DNA of 64,000 nucleotides from assembly GCA_050313895.1 (NCBI GenBank), contig JBNPMI010000005.1; one strand, 5' to 3'. The stretch is from JALFST01 sp022779285. GTDB lineage: Bacteria; Bacillota; Clostridia; Tissierellales; Peptoniphilaceae. How positions within the stretch are numbered: the first letter of the stretch is position 1; each line of letters starts with the position of its first letter. The notes beneath the pieces were generated by a model that had not been told where the DNA came from, searched no databases, and was given only the letters and a program-made list of their open reading frames with translations. Positions 8,226-16,292 of this stretch are shown here, piece after piece. The position numbers were made by a program, and so were the translations under genes.

Positions 8226-9872
8226 ATGAACAGAATCGAAGAAGAGCTGCGAAAACTGCTTTCCGTTTGCGGAGTATCGGGAACGAGCAGTGAGCGGGAG
8301 ATGGGACTTTTTTTAGAGGAAAGGGTACGAGCGATTCCTTATTTTGCAAAGCATTCGGATTGCATATATCGAATTCCCGTTCCGAATGATCCGTTGAACC
8401 GATTTTGCGTAGCAGCATTGCTGGAGTCCGATACGGATTCGAGGGATTGTGTGATTATCACGGGGCACTATGATGTCGTCGGCATTGAAGAATATGGCAT
8501 GGCCGCTCCGTATGCTACGGATCCGGATGCCTTGGAAAAGGTCCTTGCTCAGGAGGAATTGCCGGCTGAGGCGCGATCGGATTTGCAGAGCGGAACCTGG
8601 CTTTTCGGGAGAGGCAGTGCGGATATGAAATATGGATTGGCGCTTTGTCTGGACCAGCTGAGGGAATTCGCCGCTGAAAAGGAAAGCGGCAGACTGAAGG
8701 GAAATCTCCTTTTTCTGGGAGTTTGTTCGGAAGAAACCAATTCGGAGGGAATGCGGAGCGCCTGCAGCTTCCTTGTGCAATTACAGAAGGAAAAAAAGCT
8801 GGACTATATTGCTATGTGTCTTACGGAATGCCATGAACTCGATGAGCAAGAGCCGGATACTCATTGGATTCAGCTCGGCTCCTGCGGAAAAGTCATGCCG
8901 TTTTTTTATTGCATAGGAAAAACGACACATGCCAGAGAACCGTTTGAGGGTCTTGATGCGAATGCAATCAACGCGGCCATTTATCGGCGTATGCAGCTGA
9001 ATCCTGATTTTGTGGAGCACGCACATGGACAGTCCTCACCCCCTCCGATCTGTTTGCATATGGAGGATCGAAGGGCGCGATACTCCGTCTCCATGCCGGA
9101 GAAGGCGGTCAGCTATTACAATCTCATCACTCTTTGCGCGGAGCCGGGACGAATCTTGGAAAAGCTGAAAAAAATTGCACAGGAGGCTTTACAGGAAGCC
9201 TTATGCGAAAAAAATGAAAAACATCAGGCATATCGGATGCGGATAGGGAAAACAAAAACAGGAGATTTACCGGCTCCTCAGGTGCTTACCTACCGCACAC
9301 TGCTCCGTCTGGCACGGGAGAAGGGCATCCATATCTCCAATGCGGATTCGCAATTGCCCTCACAAGAAAAACCAATGGCAGAAGATGTGCTCTCAGACGG
9401 CATTCATATCCAGGAGCAGGCAATTCGCCAAGTGGAAAGGCTGATTCATGAGCTTTCGCTGGAAGGCCCTCTGGTGGTTACGGGCTTTCTTCCGCCATAT
9501 TATCCCAATGTATTTCCGCAAGCCTCCGATCCGCGGAATCAACGGCTTTTGCGATGCGTTGAGGACATATGTCACGAAGCGCAAGCGGAAGGCGTCAGGC
9601 TTTCCACGAAAAATTATTTTATGGGGATTTCGGATCTCTGCTATTCCGGACTGGGTGAGCAGGATTGTTCTCTGATTTTTCAAAACCTTGTGACTCACAC
9701 GTCATATTATTCTTTTCCCATAGAGGCATTACAGCAATTGAACATTCCCGGAGTGAATGTCGGCGGCTATGGAAAAGACATTCATAAGCGTGAGGAACGA
9801 TTGGAACGAAGCTTCAGCTTTACGATACTTCCCGGGTATTTTCACAGGCTGATTGAAAGGCTGTTCGGCTGA
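8226..9872 (+). CDS. M20-family metallopeptidase, RocB-like
   Basis: A 548-residue zinc-dependent M20 hydrolase of the size and type of RocB, an arginine-utilisation protein of unknown exact reaction. Metal-binding stretches are visible: ITGHYDVVG near residue 80, RGSADMKYG near 132 and SEETNSEG near 172. It is much longer than ordinary M20 dipeptidases because of a large lid/C-terminal region. GGGGGG at 8215-8220 favours the ATG at 8226 over the in-frame ATG at 8208, which lies next to the preceding terminator. No arginine-catabolic genes adjoin it, so the substrate is unknown. Confidence 0.82.
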   Translation: MNRIEEELRKLLSVCGVSGTSSEREMGLFLEERVRAIPYFAKHSDCIYRIPVPNDPLNRFCVAALLESDTDSRDCVIITGHYDVVGIEEYGMAAPYATDPDALEKVLAQEELPAEARSDLQSGTWLFGRGSADMKYGLALCLDQLREFAAEKESGRLKGNLLFLGVCSEETNSEGMRSACSFLVQLQKEKKLDYIAMCLTECHELDEQEPDTHWIQLGSCGKVMPFFYCIGKTTHAREPFEGLDANAINAAIYRRMQLNPDFVEHAHGQSSPPPICLHMEDRRARYSVSMPEKAVSYYNLITLCAEPGRILEKLKKIAQEALQEALCEKNEKHQAYRMRIGKTKTGDLPAPQVLTYRTLLRLAREKGIHISNADSQLPSQEKPMAEDVLSDGIHIQEQAIRQVERLIHELSLEGPLVVTGFLPPYYPNVFPQASDPRNQRLLRCVEDICHEAQAEGVRLSTKNYFMGISDLCYSGLGEQDCSLIFQNLVTHTSYYSFPIEALQQLNIPGVNVGGYGKDIHKREERLERSFSFTILPGYFHRLIERLFG

Positions 9873-9913
9873 TCCATGACGAATTCAAAATCAGGAATGC
9901 GATCATGCTTTCT

Positions 9914-10396
9914 TCAGATCAGACCCGGATATCCTTGTTGTCTGAGAACTTCAAACAGTGCAATCGCAGCGGAATTGGAGAGATTGAGCGAACGCTGATC
10001 GGGAGCCATCGGGATTCGGTAGCAGCGTTCGGGATGCGCATCAAGAAGCGATTTCGGAAGGCCCTTGGATTCCTTTCCGAAGAGCAGCATGACCGGGTTC
10101 TTGGCTTCGATTTGATCGATGCGATGGATTGCTCCGGTTTCGATATAACAGATGTGAGCTCCGTTTTTGGCCTCTTCTTCCATATGAGCTGTAAATTCAT
10201 CCAGACTGTCCCAAATGGTCAGATCCGTTTTTTCCCAATAGTCCATGCCGGAGCGCCGAATATAATGATCCGTGAGCTGAAACCCGAAAGGGCGAACTAA
10301 GTGCAGGGCGGTATCGGTGATGACACAGGTCCGTGCAATATTGCCCGTATTATAGGGTATTTCCGGTTCAATCAGCACAATACTGTTTTTTTTCAT
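9914..10396 (-). CDS. trmL: tRNA (cytidine(34)-2'-O)-methyltransferase TrmL
   Basis: SPOUT-class enzyme that 2'-O-methylates the wobble base of leucine tRNAs. The 160-residue length is typical. Signatures seen are EPEIPYNTGNIARTC near the N-terminus (residues 10-24), LFGKESKGLP, and the knot motif IPMAPDQRSLNLSNSAAI near the C-terminus. AAAGGAGGT precedes the ATG by 5 bases. It converges on the RocB-like gene and diverges from the SbcD-like gene with about 60 bases between start codons. Confidence 0.93.
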   Translation of the reverse strand: MKKNSIVLIEPEIPYNTGNIARTCVITDTALHLVRPFGFQLTDHYIRRSGMDYWEKTDLTIWDSLDEFTAHMEEEAKNGAHICYIETGAIHRIDQIEAKNPVMLLFGKESKGLPKSLLDAHPERCYRIPMAPDQRSLNLSNSAAIALFEVLRQQGYPGLI

Positions 10397-10454
10397 GGAG
10401 ACCTCCTTTTGGAATATGGTACACTTTTTTGAAAAGAAGAGAAAGGTGAAAACT

Positions 10455-11609
10455 ATGAAGCCAATTCATTTTCTACACACCGCCGATATGCATCTTGGCG
10501 CAAAGCTCCCCGCTTTACGGAGCCGAGGGGAGGAGCGCATGAGCGAAAAAATACAAACGCTGAAGAGGATTCTGACATCCGCCCGGAGCCGGGAGATTTC
10601 TTTGGTTTTGATTGCGGGGGATTTTCTCGAGGCATCGGAGATCACGCCCTCATTGCTTCGTGAAATCCGGCATATCCTTGCGGAATATCCTGAGATACAA
10701 ATTTTCATTTCTCCGGGCAATCATGATCCCTATACCGTGGATTCCGCATACGCCATGCCGGGATGGCCGGAGAATGTATATATATTTTCCGGAGGCCTGG
10801 AACGCATCGACCTTCCGGAATTTTCACTCAGCATCTATGGAGCGGGATTTCAGGAAACCTATCAGCGCACTTCGTTTTTGTGCGACTTTGAAAAAGTAAA
10901 GCATGAGGCGGAACCCGGCTGGACACAAATTGCGCTTTTGCATGGTCAGCTGGTCAGCTCGGGTCAGGAGAGCCTATATAATCCCATGGATCCCGCACAA
11001 TTTCCGAGCGAATTGACTTATGTGGCGTTGGGACATATTCATCAGGCCTGTCAGAAAATCAATGCATACGGAACATCCTATGCCTATTCAGGCTGTCCTG
11101 AAGGAGGCGGCTTTGATGAAACCGGTGAAAAGGGAATTCTGGAAGGCATCATTGACGATACCGGTCTTCATCTTTCGTTTCTTCCCACAGCAACGAGATT
11201 GTTTTTCCGTGAGCACATCGATCTTTCCGATATCGAGACCACAGAAGAGGCGGTGCAGCGGATTCGAGAGACGCTGGGAAATACGGATTTCTCCAAAAAC
11301 TATTATCGTCTGATTTTAACGGGAAGGACTTCCTGGCGGGATATTTCACTTCTGGAACGGGAGCTGGAGGAGACAATGTATTTTCTTTCGCTTCGTGATG
11401 AGCTTTTGCCTTGGCAGGATCCTTATGCGCTTGCTCAGGAGGAAAGCCTGAAGGGGTATTTTGTGCAAAATCTTTTAAGAATGCAAGAAAAAGCGGATCC
11501 CGAGCTGCAGAAGCAGATTGAGCTGGCGATGCGTTATGGATTGGACGCGTTTGAAGGAAAGGAGAATTTACTTGGAAATACAGCATTTGACCCTGGAAAA
11601 ATTCGGTAA
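10455..11609 (+). CDS. SbcD-like DNA repair exonuclease (YhaO-type)
   Basis: Metallophosphoesterase of the Mre11/SbcD group, 384 residues. The phosphoesterase motifs are present in order: HTADMHLG (residues 8-15), AGDFLE, SPGNHDPY, LLHGQLV and ALGHIH. These bind two metal ions for DNA end cleavage in the family. The ATG at 10455 with AAGGTG upstream is used; the frame is open further upstream but lacks initiation signals. The next gene, which encodes an SMC-like ATPase, overlaps it by 38 bases. Such pairs (SbcCD, YhaO-YhaN) form nuclease-ATPase complexes acting on DNA ends. Confidence 0.87.
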   Translation: MKPIHFLHTADMHLGAKLPALRSRGEERMSEKIQTLKRILTSARSREISLVLIAGDFLEASEITPSLLREIRHILAEYPEIQIFISPGNHDPYTVDSAYAMPGWPENVYIFSGGLERIDLPEFSLSIYGAGFQETYQRTSFLCDFEKVKHEAEPGWTQIALLHGQLVSSGQESLYNPMDPAQFPSELTYVALGHIHQACQKINAYGTSYAYSGCPEGGGFDETGEKGILEGIIDDTGLHLSFLPTATRLFFREHIDLSDIETTEEAVQRIRETLGNTDFSKNYYRLILTGRTSWRDISLLERELEETMYFLSLRDELLPWQDPYALAQEESLKGYFVQNLLRMQEKADPELQKQIELAMRYGLDAFEGKENLLGNTAFDPGKIR

Positions 11610-13866
11610 ATTTCAGCAGCTTTCCTTCGATTTTTCCGGCGGATTTTCGGTCTGGGAGGGAAACAATGAGGATGGAAAATCCACGATTCTTGACAGCATT
11701 CAGCTGATCTTTTACGGCTCCATGCAGCGTGGCGGAGATCCCCGTACCAACCTGCGCAGAAGATATGTGAAATCCGGATCCAGGGGCGTGATCTTTTTTA
11801 CGGAGAACGAAAAAAAATATCGTCTGGAGCGCAAATTTGGAAAGACAAACGGCCAGGATTCGGTAGAGCTTCGAGAGGAAATGACGGGACAGGCGGTATC
11901 CCTTCCCGCAAAAAAGACACCCGGAGATCTGTTTTTTTTGATGGATGCCGACAGCTTTCGGCGCAGTGTTTTATTTGGCTCATCCGGAAGCATTATCCAT
12001 GCGCAGAAGGATGATATGCTTCTGGACAGTCTTCTCAATTTGCAGACGACGGGTGATGAAGCCACCTCATTTACACAGGTTGCAAAAATTCTACAGGATC
12101 AGGAAAAGCTTCTTGTGAAAAACCGAGGGAACGGGGGCATATTGGTCGATGCGGAAAAACGTCTTGTCCGTCTGAAAGAAGAGCAGAGCTTTTTGGAGGG
12201 ACGGGAAGAAGAACGCCGCGAAAAGGAAAAAGCAATTGCGGAATGGAAACAGAAGAAAGAGGATTCGGATACTGAGGCGTCGGCGCTGCGAGAAAAAGTT
12301 CATGTGCTTGAAGAGAAGGCAAAATCCTTTGATCTTTTTCTGATTCGGAATCGGATCCGTCAAAAGGAGGAGCTTGAAAAAAAGATTCGCGAGCGGAGCA
12401 ATCATTTACAGAGGAAGTCGAAAATCCGAGATTTCTCCGAGGCTCGTGAGGCCCGGGAAAAGCTGTCCCGGCTGGAATTTCAAAAATCACAATACCGGGA
12501 GTTGCTGAGCAGCAGGGAAAAGGGTCGGGAAAAATACAAAAATGAGATCTCTGAAGCGCAGCAGGCTTGGCAAGAAGCCGGAGCAAGAGCGGAGGAGGTG
12601 CGAAAAGAAAGAGATGCCCTTGGAAAAGGCCCGCAGGGCATTCCGTCCGGAGCATACGCAATGCTTGTTTTTGCCATGATTCTTTTCGGGGGAGCCTTTA
12701 CAATCGGAACCATCTTTTTTTTGAAAATGAGAATGAGTACAGCGTTCGCTGCCGTTCTCTTTCTTGTGATTGAGATAATCCTCGTCTGCCTTTTGATTCA
12801 ACAGACGAAGAAAAAAAGACTTTCGCAAATGTGGCTTGAAAAAAACGAGCAATGGCTCCGTCTGAAAGAAGAAGAGAATGCCGTTTCGACCCGTTATCAT
12901 TCGATGGAGAAAGAAAGAGACAGCAGAAATCAGGAAACGGAATTGCAGCTGCAAAATCTCACGGAATCGATGGAAGCGGTCCAAAATGAGCTTCGATCGA
13001 TGCTTGGTGAGTCCGGCGAGACCGTGCATGATTTTTCGGAGACATTGGCTGAGGCTGAAGAGGCAATCCTCGCAATACGAGACCTCGAAACGGAAAAAGA
13101 GCATGTAACGGAACAGCTTCCGGATCCGTGGAGGCACGCTTCCGTTACGGATTTAGGAAACGAGCTCGCGAGCCGCGGAATCTCGCTGGAGGACGAAAAA
13201 AGCAGGGAGCACATTCTTCAGCAAATTCAGGAGCTGCATGAGGAGGAAAGAAGACTGCAGGAGGATGATGCGCTTCTGCAGAAGAAGATTGTACAATCGC
13301 AATCGGAAATCCGAGCGGAATTTGCTCAATATCGCAGCTTGGAGTCGGTGCTCGCCGAGCAGCGCTCATTGAGCGAATATCTTCATGATCTCCGCAAGAA
13401 GCGGAGCGCACTGCAAATTGCACAGGAGGCATTGGAAAAGGCCTTTGAAAAAGCACAATCCGGATTCAGCCCTGAGCTGAATCGAAGAGCTTCTGAGATT
13501 TTTTCGGAGCTTACCGGACAGAAATACGATTCTCTTCGAGTGGATCGAGCATTCTCTCTGACTGCGGAGACCGCAGAGAGCCGAGAGCTTTTCGATTGGC
13601 AGTATCTGTCCACGGGTACGGCGGAACAGGCTTATTTTGCGCTTCGCATCGCTTTATCCGAGATTATTGCCGGGGAAAAAAATCTGCCGATTTTTCTGGA
13701 CGATTCCTTTGCATATTATGATGATGAAAGGGCGGAAAGGGCGGCTCGTTTTTTGGAGGGCTATTCGAAGACGTATCACAAGCAGATTCTGCTCTTTACG
13801 AGCCATCGCAGATTTCGTCAATGGATAAAAACGGTGGAGAGCATGAACGGGGCGACATGTGATTGA
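11572..13866 (+). CDS. SMC/SbcC-like ATPase with membrane segments (YhaN-type)
   Basis: AAA/ABC-type ATPase of 764 residues, predicted partner of the overlapping SbcD-like nuclease. The Walker A NNEDGKSTILDS lies near residue 30, and the C-terminal half-site has STGTAEQAYFALRIALSE and the Walker B IFLDDSFAYYDDE. Between them are two long coiled-coil stretches broken near residues 365-420 by two hydrophobic helices, as in Bacillus YhaN, so the complex is probably membrane-attached. The start is TTG at 11572 (family-like MEIQHLTLEKFGKF) with GGAG 7 bases upstream; the in-frame ATG at 11518 would lie deeper inside the nuclease gene with no ribosome-binding site. Confidence 0.83.
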   Translation: MEIQHLTLEKFGKFQQLSFDFSGGFSVWEGNNEDGKSTILDSIQLIFYGSMQRGGDPRTNLRRRYVKSGSRGVIFFTENEKKYRLERKFGKTNGQDSVELREEMTGQAVSLPAKKTPGDLFFLMDADSFRRSVLFGSSGSIIHAQKDDMLLDSLLNLQTTGDEATSFTQVAKILQDQEKLLVKNRGNGGILVDAEKRLVRLKEEQSFLEGREEERREKEKAIAEWKQKKEDSDTEASALREKVHVLEEKAKSFDLFLIRNRIRQKEELEKKIRERSNHLQRKSKIRDFSEAREAREKLSRLEFQKSQYRELLSSREKGREKYKNEISEAQQAWQEAGARAEEVRKERDALGKGPQGIPSGAYAMLVFAMILFGGAFTIGTIFFLKMRMSTAFAAVLFLVIEIILVCLLIQQTKKKRLSQMWLEKNEQWLRLKEEENAVSTRYHSMEKERDSRNQETELQLQNLTESMEAVQNELRSMLGESGETVHDFSETLAEAEEAILAIRDLETEKEHVTEQLPDPWRHASVTDLGNELASRGISLEDEKSREHILQQIQELHEEERRLQEDDALLQKKIVQSQSEIRAEFAQYRSLESVLAEQRSLSEYLHDLRKKRSALQIAQEALEKAFEKAQSGFSPELNRRASEIFSELTGQKYDSLRVDRAFSLTAETAESRELFDWQYLSTGTAEQAYFALRIALSEIIAGEKNLPIFLDDSFAYYDDERAERAARFLEGYSKTYHKQILLFTSHRRFRQWIKTVESMNGATCD

Positions 13867-13947
13867 TTCCCATGCGGCACGGGTATATTGCAAGAATGCA
13901 GCCGGAGAAAAATGACTGCAGCCTCTTAGAACAAGAAAGGATAAGAA

Positions 13948-14868
13948 ATGTACGATATCATCATCGTGGGCGGCGGGCCGGCGGGCCTTTCCGCTGCGCT
14001 CTACGCAGCACGTGCGAATAAGAAAACCCTGGTAATCGAACGAGAGATGATCGGCGGACAAATCGCACAGTCGGCAAATGTGGAAAATTATCCCGGCGGG
14101 CCGGAGGATGCTTCTCCGTTGACGTTGACCGCACGCATGAAAAAACAGGCGGAGGAATTCGGCGCTGAATTTGTACTGGATGAAATCACGGCACTGAAGC
14201 TCGACGGTGATCCGAAGATTGCAGTCGGCAATGACGCTTCCTATGAGGCAAGAGCGCTGATTCTGGCAACAGGCGCACATCCCCGGAAATTAGGATTGCC
14301 GAATGAGGCTTCCCTTGCCGGACGCGGAGTCGGATATTGTGCCACATGTGACGGCCCTTTTTACCAGGGGCTTCCCGTATATGTTAACGGCGGAGGCGAT
14401 TCCGCCTTTGACGAAGCGCTTTATTTGGCAACCCTTGCGTCTCATGTTACAATAATCTACCGTGGCGACACGCCCCGCGCTGCTCATTTATTGCAGGAAC
14501 GTGTGGCCGAAGCATCGAATATGGACGTAATGTTGAATACGACAATTGAATCTCTTCACGGTGAGAATATGCTGACATCCATGCAGCTGAAAAATCAGAA
14601 AACGGGTGAGGTTCAGGAGATCACCGGAGATTTCGGCCTCTTCATTTATATTGGCATGGTGCCGAATACACAATTAGTGGAAGGAAAGCTCAATTTGAAC
14701 CATGGCTATGTTGATGCCGATGAATCTACTGCTACCAATATTCCGGGTGTCTATGCGGCCGGCGATGTACGCAGAAAAGCGGTTCGTCAGGTGGCTACCG
14801 CCGTTGCGGACGGTGCTGTTGCAGCGATTGCGGCAGGAAAATATATTGATTTGCTTCCAAAGCAATAG
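13948..14868 (+). CDS. trxB: Thioredoxin reductase-like FAD/NAD(P)H disulfide oxidoreductase
   Basis: Flavoprotein of 306 residues, a normal length for low-molecular-weight thioredoxin reductase. It has the FAD motif IIVGGGPAGLSAALYAAR at the N-terminus, the redox pair C131-A-T-C134 followed by DG, and the C-terminal FAD motif GVYAAGDVR. The NADPH-site glycines appear as GGGDSAFDEALYL rather than the more usual GGGNSA. No thioredoxin gene adjoins it, so a TrxB role is the best guess and a ferredoxin-dependent or other flavin-linked variant is possible. The 81-base gap before it has no terminator. Confidence 0.85.
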   Translation: MYDIIIVGGGPAGLSAALYAARANKKTLVIEREMIGGQIAQSANVENYPGGPEDASPLTLTARMKKQAEEFGAEFVLDEITALKLDGDPKIAVGNDASYEARALILATGAHPRKLGLPNEASLAGRGVGYCATCDGPFYQGLPVYVNGGGDSAFDEALYLATLASHVTIIYRGDTPRAAHLLQERVAEASNMDVMLNTTIESLHGENMLTSMQLKNQKTGEVQEITGDFGLFIYIGMVPNTQLVEGKLNLNHGYVDADESTATNIPGVYAAGDVRRKAVRQVATAVADGAVAAIAAGKYIDLLPKQ

Positions 14869-14902
14869 ACGCAAATCAATCGAATCGATGAGGTGAGGGA
14901 AC

Positions 14903-15802
14903 ATGATTCGGGGAATACCAGAGGTTCCTAAGAAAAAAAAGCACAGGATCCGGTGGAAACGCCTGATGCTTTTTTGTGTGATCGTATGGATGGTTTTGGG
15001 GAGTGTGGTGACAATGGTAAGGTCGAATCTCACGTATCGCGTAGCGCGTTATCAGGTGGAGTCCGCGGCAATCCCCAATGCCTTCAACGGTTATAAGATT
15101 TTACAGATCTCCGATGTACACGGAAGAATTTTCGGAAAAGACGGAGAGTCATTGACGAAAACGGTAGAAGAAGAACAGCCGAATATGGTTGTAATCACAG
15201 GGGACCTTCTTTCCAGAAACAGCAAAAATTCGCAGGAGATGACGGAATCACTCAAGCAGATTGCGAAAGAATTTCCGGTATATTATATCCGTGGCAACCA
15301 TGAAATGTGGAGGGATCTCCATATCCCGGATCAGGATCAATTTTATGAGCAGCTCCGCTCCATCGGCGTCACGGTGATGAGCAATGAAGTGATGCCCATT
15401 CTCTTCGGGGGATCCCGAGTTTTCCTTGCGGGCTTGCAGGAGCCCCTTTCTTCGTACAATGAGGGTACAGATTTTGATATGACGGATTTATTGGGGAAAA
15501 AGCCTGAGGGATATACCGTGCTTCTGGCACACAATCCGCTTCTCTGGGAAAAATATCGTGAATGGGGTGCGGAGCTTACAATTTCGGGACATGTTCATGG
15601 CGGGGTGGTGCGTCTGCCTCTGATTGGCGGTATCTTTTCCCCCGATAAAACTTTTTTTCCGAAATATGACAGAGGCTTGTATCAGGAAAACCAAAAAGCG
15701 ATGGTTGTATCTGCAGGGCTTGGCAAATCTGCAATTCCTTTTCGATTTCTCAATCCGCTTGAGGTGGTGGTGATCACATTGCGATCCCAATCGATTCACT
15801 AA
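14903..15802 (+). CDS. Membrane-anchored metallophosphoesterase (YkuE-like)
   Basis: A 299-residue calcineurin-like phosphoesterase. A basic N-terminus is followed by one hydrophobic helix at about residues 24-41, which anchors the catalytic domain outside the membrane. Motifs run in order: ISDVHGRIFG, ITGDLLSR, RGNHEMW, LLAHNPLLW and SGHVHGG. Bacillus YkuE is a cell-wall-associated protein of this family; UDP-diacylglucosamine hydrolases are more distant relatives. GAGGTGAGGG precedes the ATG. It lies close to the MORN and acyltransferase genes, suggesting an envelope role. Confidence 0.82.
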   Translation: MIRGIPEVPKKKKHRIRWKRLMLFCVIVWMVLGSVVTMVRSNLTYRVARYQVESAAIPNAFNGYKILQISDVHGRIFGKDGESLTKTVEEEQPNMVVITGDLLSRNSKNSQEMTESLKQIAKEFPVYYIRGNHEMWRDLHIPDQDQFYEQLRSIGVTVMSNEVMPILFGGSRVFLAGLQEPLSSYNEGTDFDMTDLLGKKPEGYTVLLAHNPLLWEKYREWGAELTISGHVHGGVVRLPLIGGIFSPDKTFFPKYDRGLYQENQKAMVVSAGLGKSAIPFRFLNPLEVVVITLRSQSIH

Positions 15803-15833
15803 GCGATGGCGGAGTATGGAACTGAGGTGGTAA

Positions 15834-16292
15834 ATGACGGTGGAAAAGAACGCGGATGCTTTTGCTGAAGAAAAGCGTCGGGCGAGATCTTCGAAAAAAG
15901 CACATTCAAGGAATCGGGCATTTTTTTGGGGAGGAGTCTGCCTGCTTAATCTTTTGTGTATTTTCTATGCATTGTGGAATCCGGGAAGTAAAAATGTAAA
16001 TCAATATCAGCCATTAGAGGGAATTACCTATTCCGGAAGAGTGCATCATGTTCGCTTTTCGGGTACGGGAAAAATCATCTTTTCAGATGGAACACAGTAT
16101 ACAGGTGAATTTTTGAACGGACTGATCAACGGAAGCGGAACATTTCGCCGGGCGGACGGCCTGAGCGCAAATGGGAATTTTGATGAGGATGGCATTCAGG
16201 AGTCCACGAAAATCGAAACGCCCGAAAAAAACACATGGAGAATGAATGCCCAAGGCACCTGGGAACAGCCGGTGGAGGAAAAACATGACTAA
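15834..16292 (+). CDS. MORN-repeat membrane protein
   Basis: A 152-residue protein with a charged N-terminus, one membrane helix (about residues 29-47) and an extracytoplasmic part with MORN-like repeats: GITYSGRVHHVRFSGTGKI, then DGTQYTGEFLNGLINGSGTF, and a degenerate third. MORN repeats usually mediate protein or lipid contacts. Its stop codon overlaps the start of the acyltransferase gene (ATGACTAA), so the two are translationally coupled. A role in localising or modulating that enzyme is inferred only from this arrangement. Confidence 0.75.
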   Translation: MTVEKNADAFAEEKRRARSSKKAHSRNRAFFWGGVCLLNLLCIFYALWNPGSKNVNQYQPLEGITYSGRVHHVRFSGTGKIIFSDGTQYTGEFLNGLINGSGTFRRADGLSANGNFDEDGIQESTKIETPEKNTWRMNAQGTWEQPVEEKHD

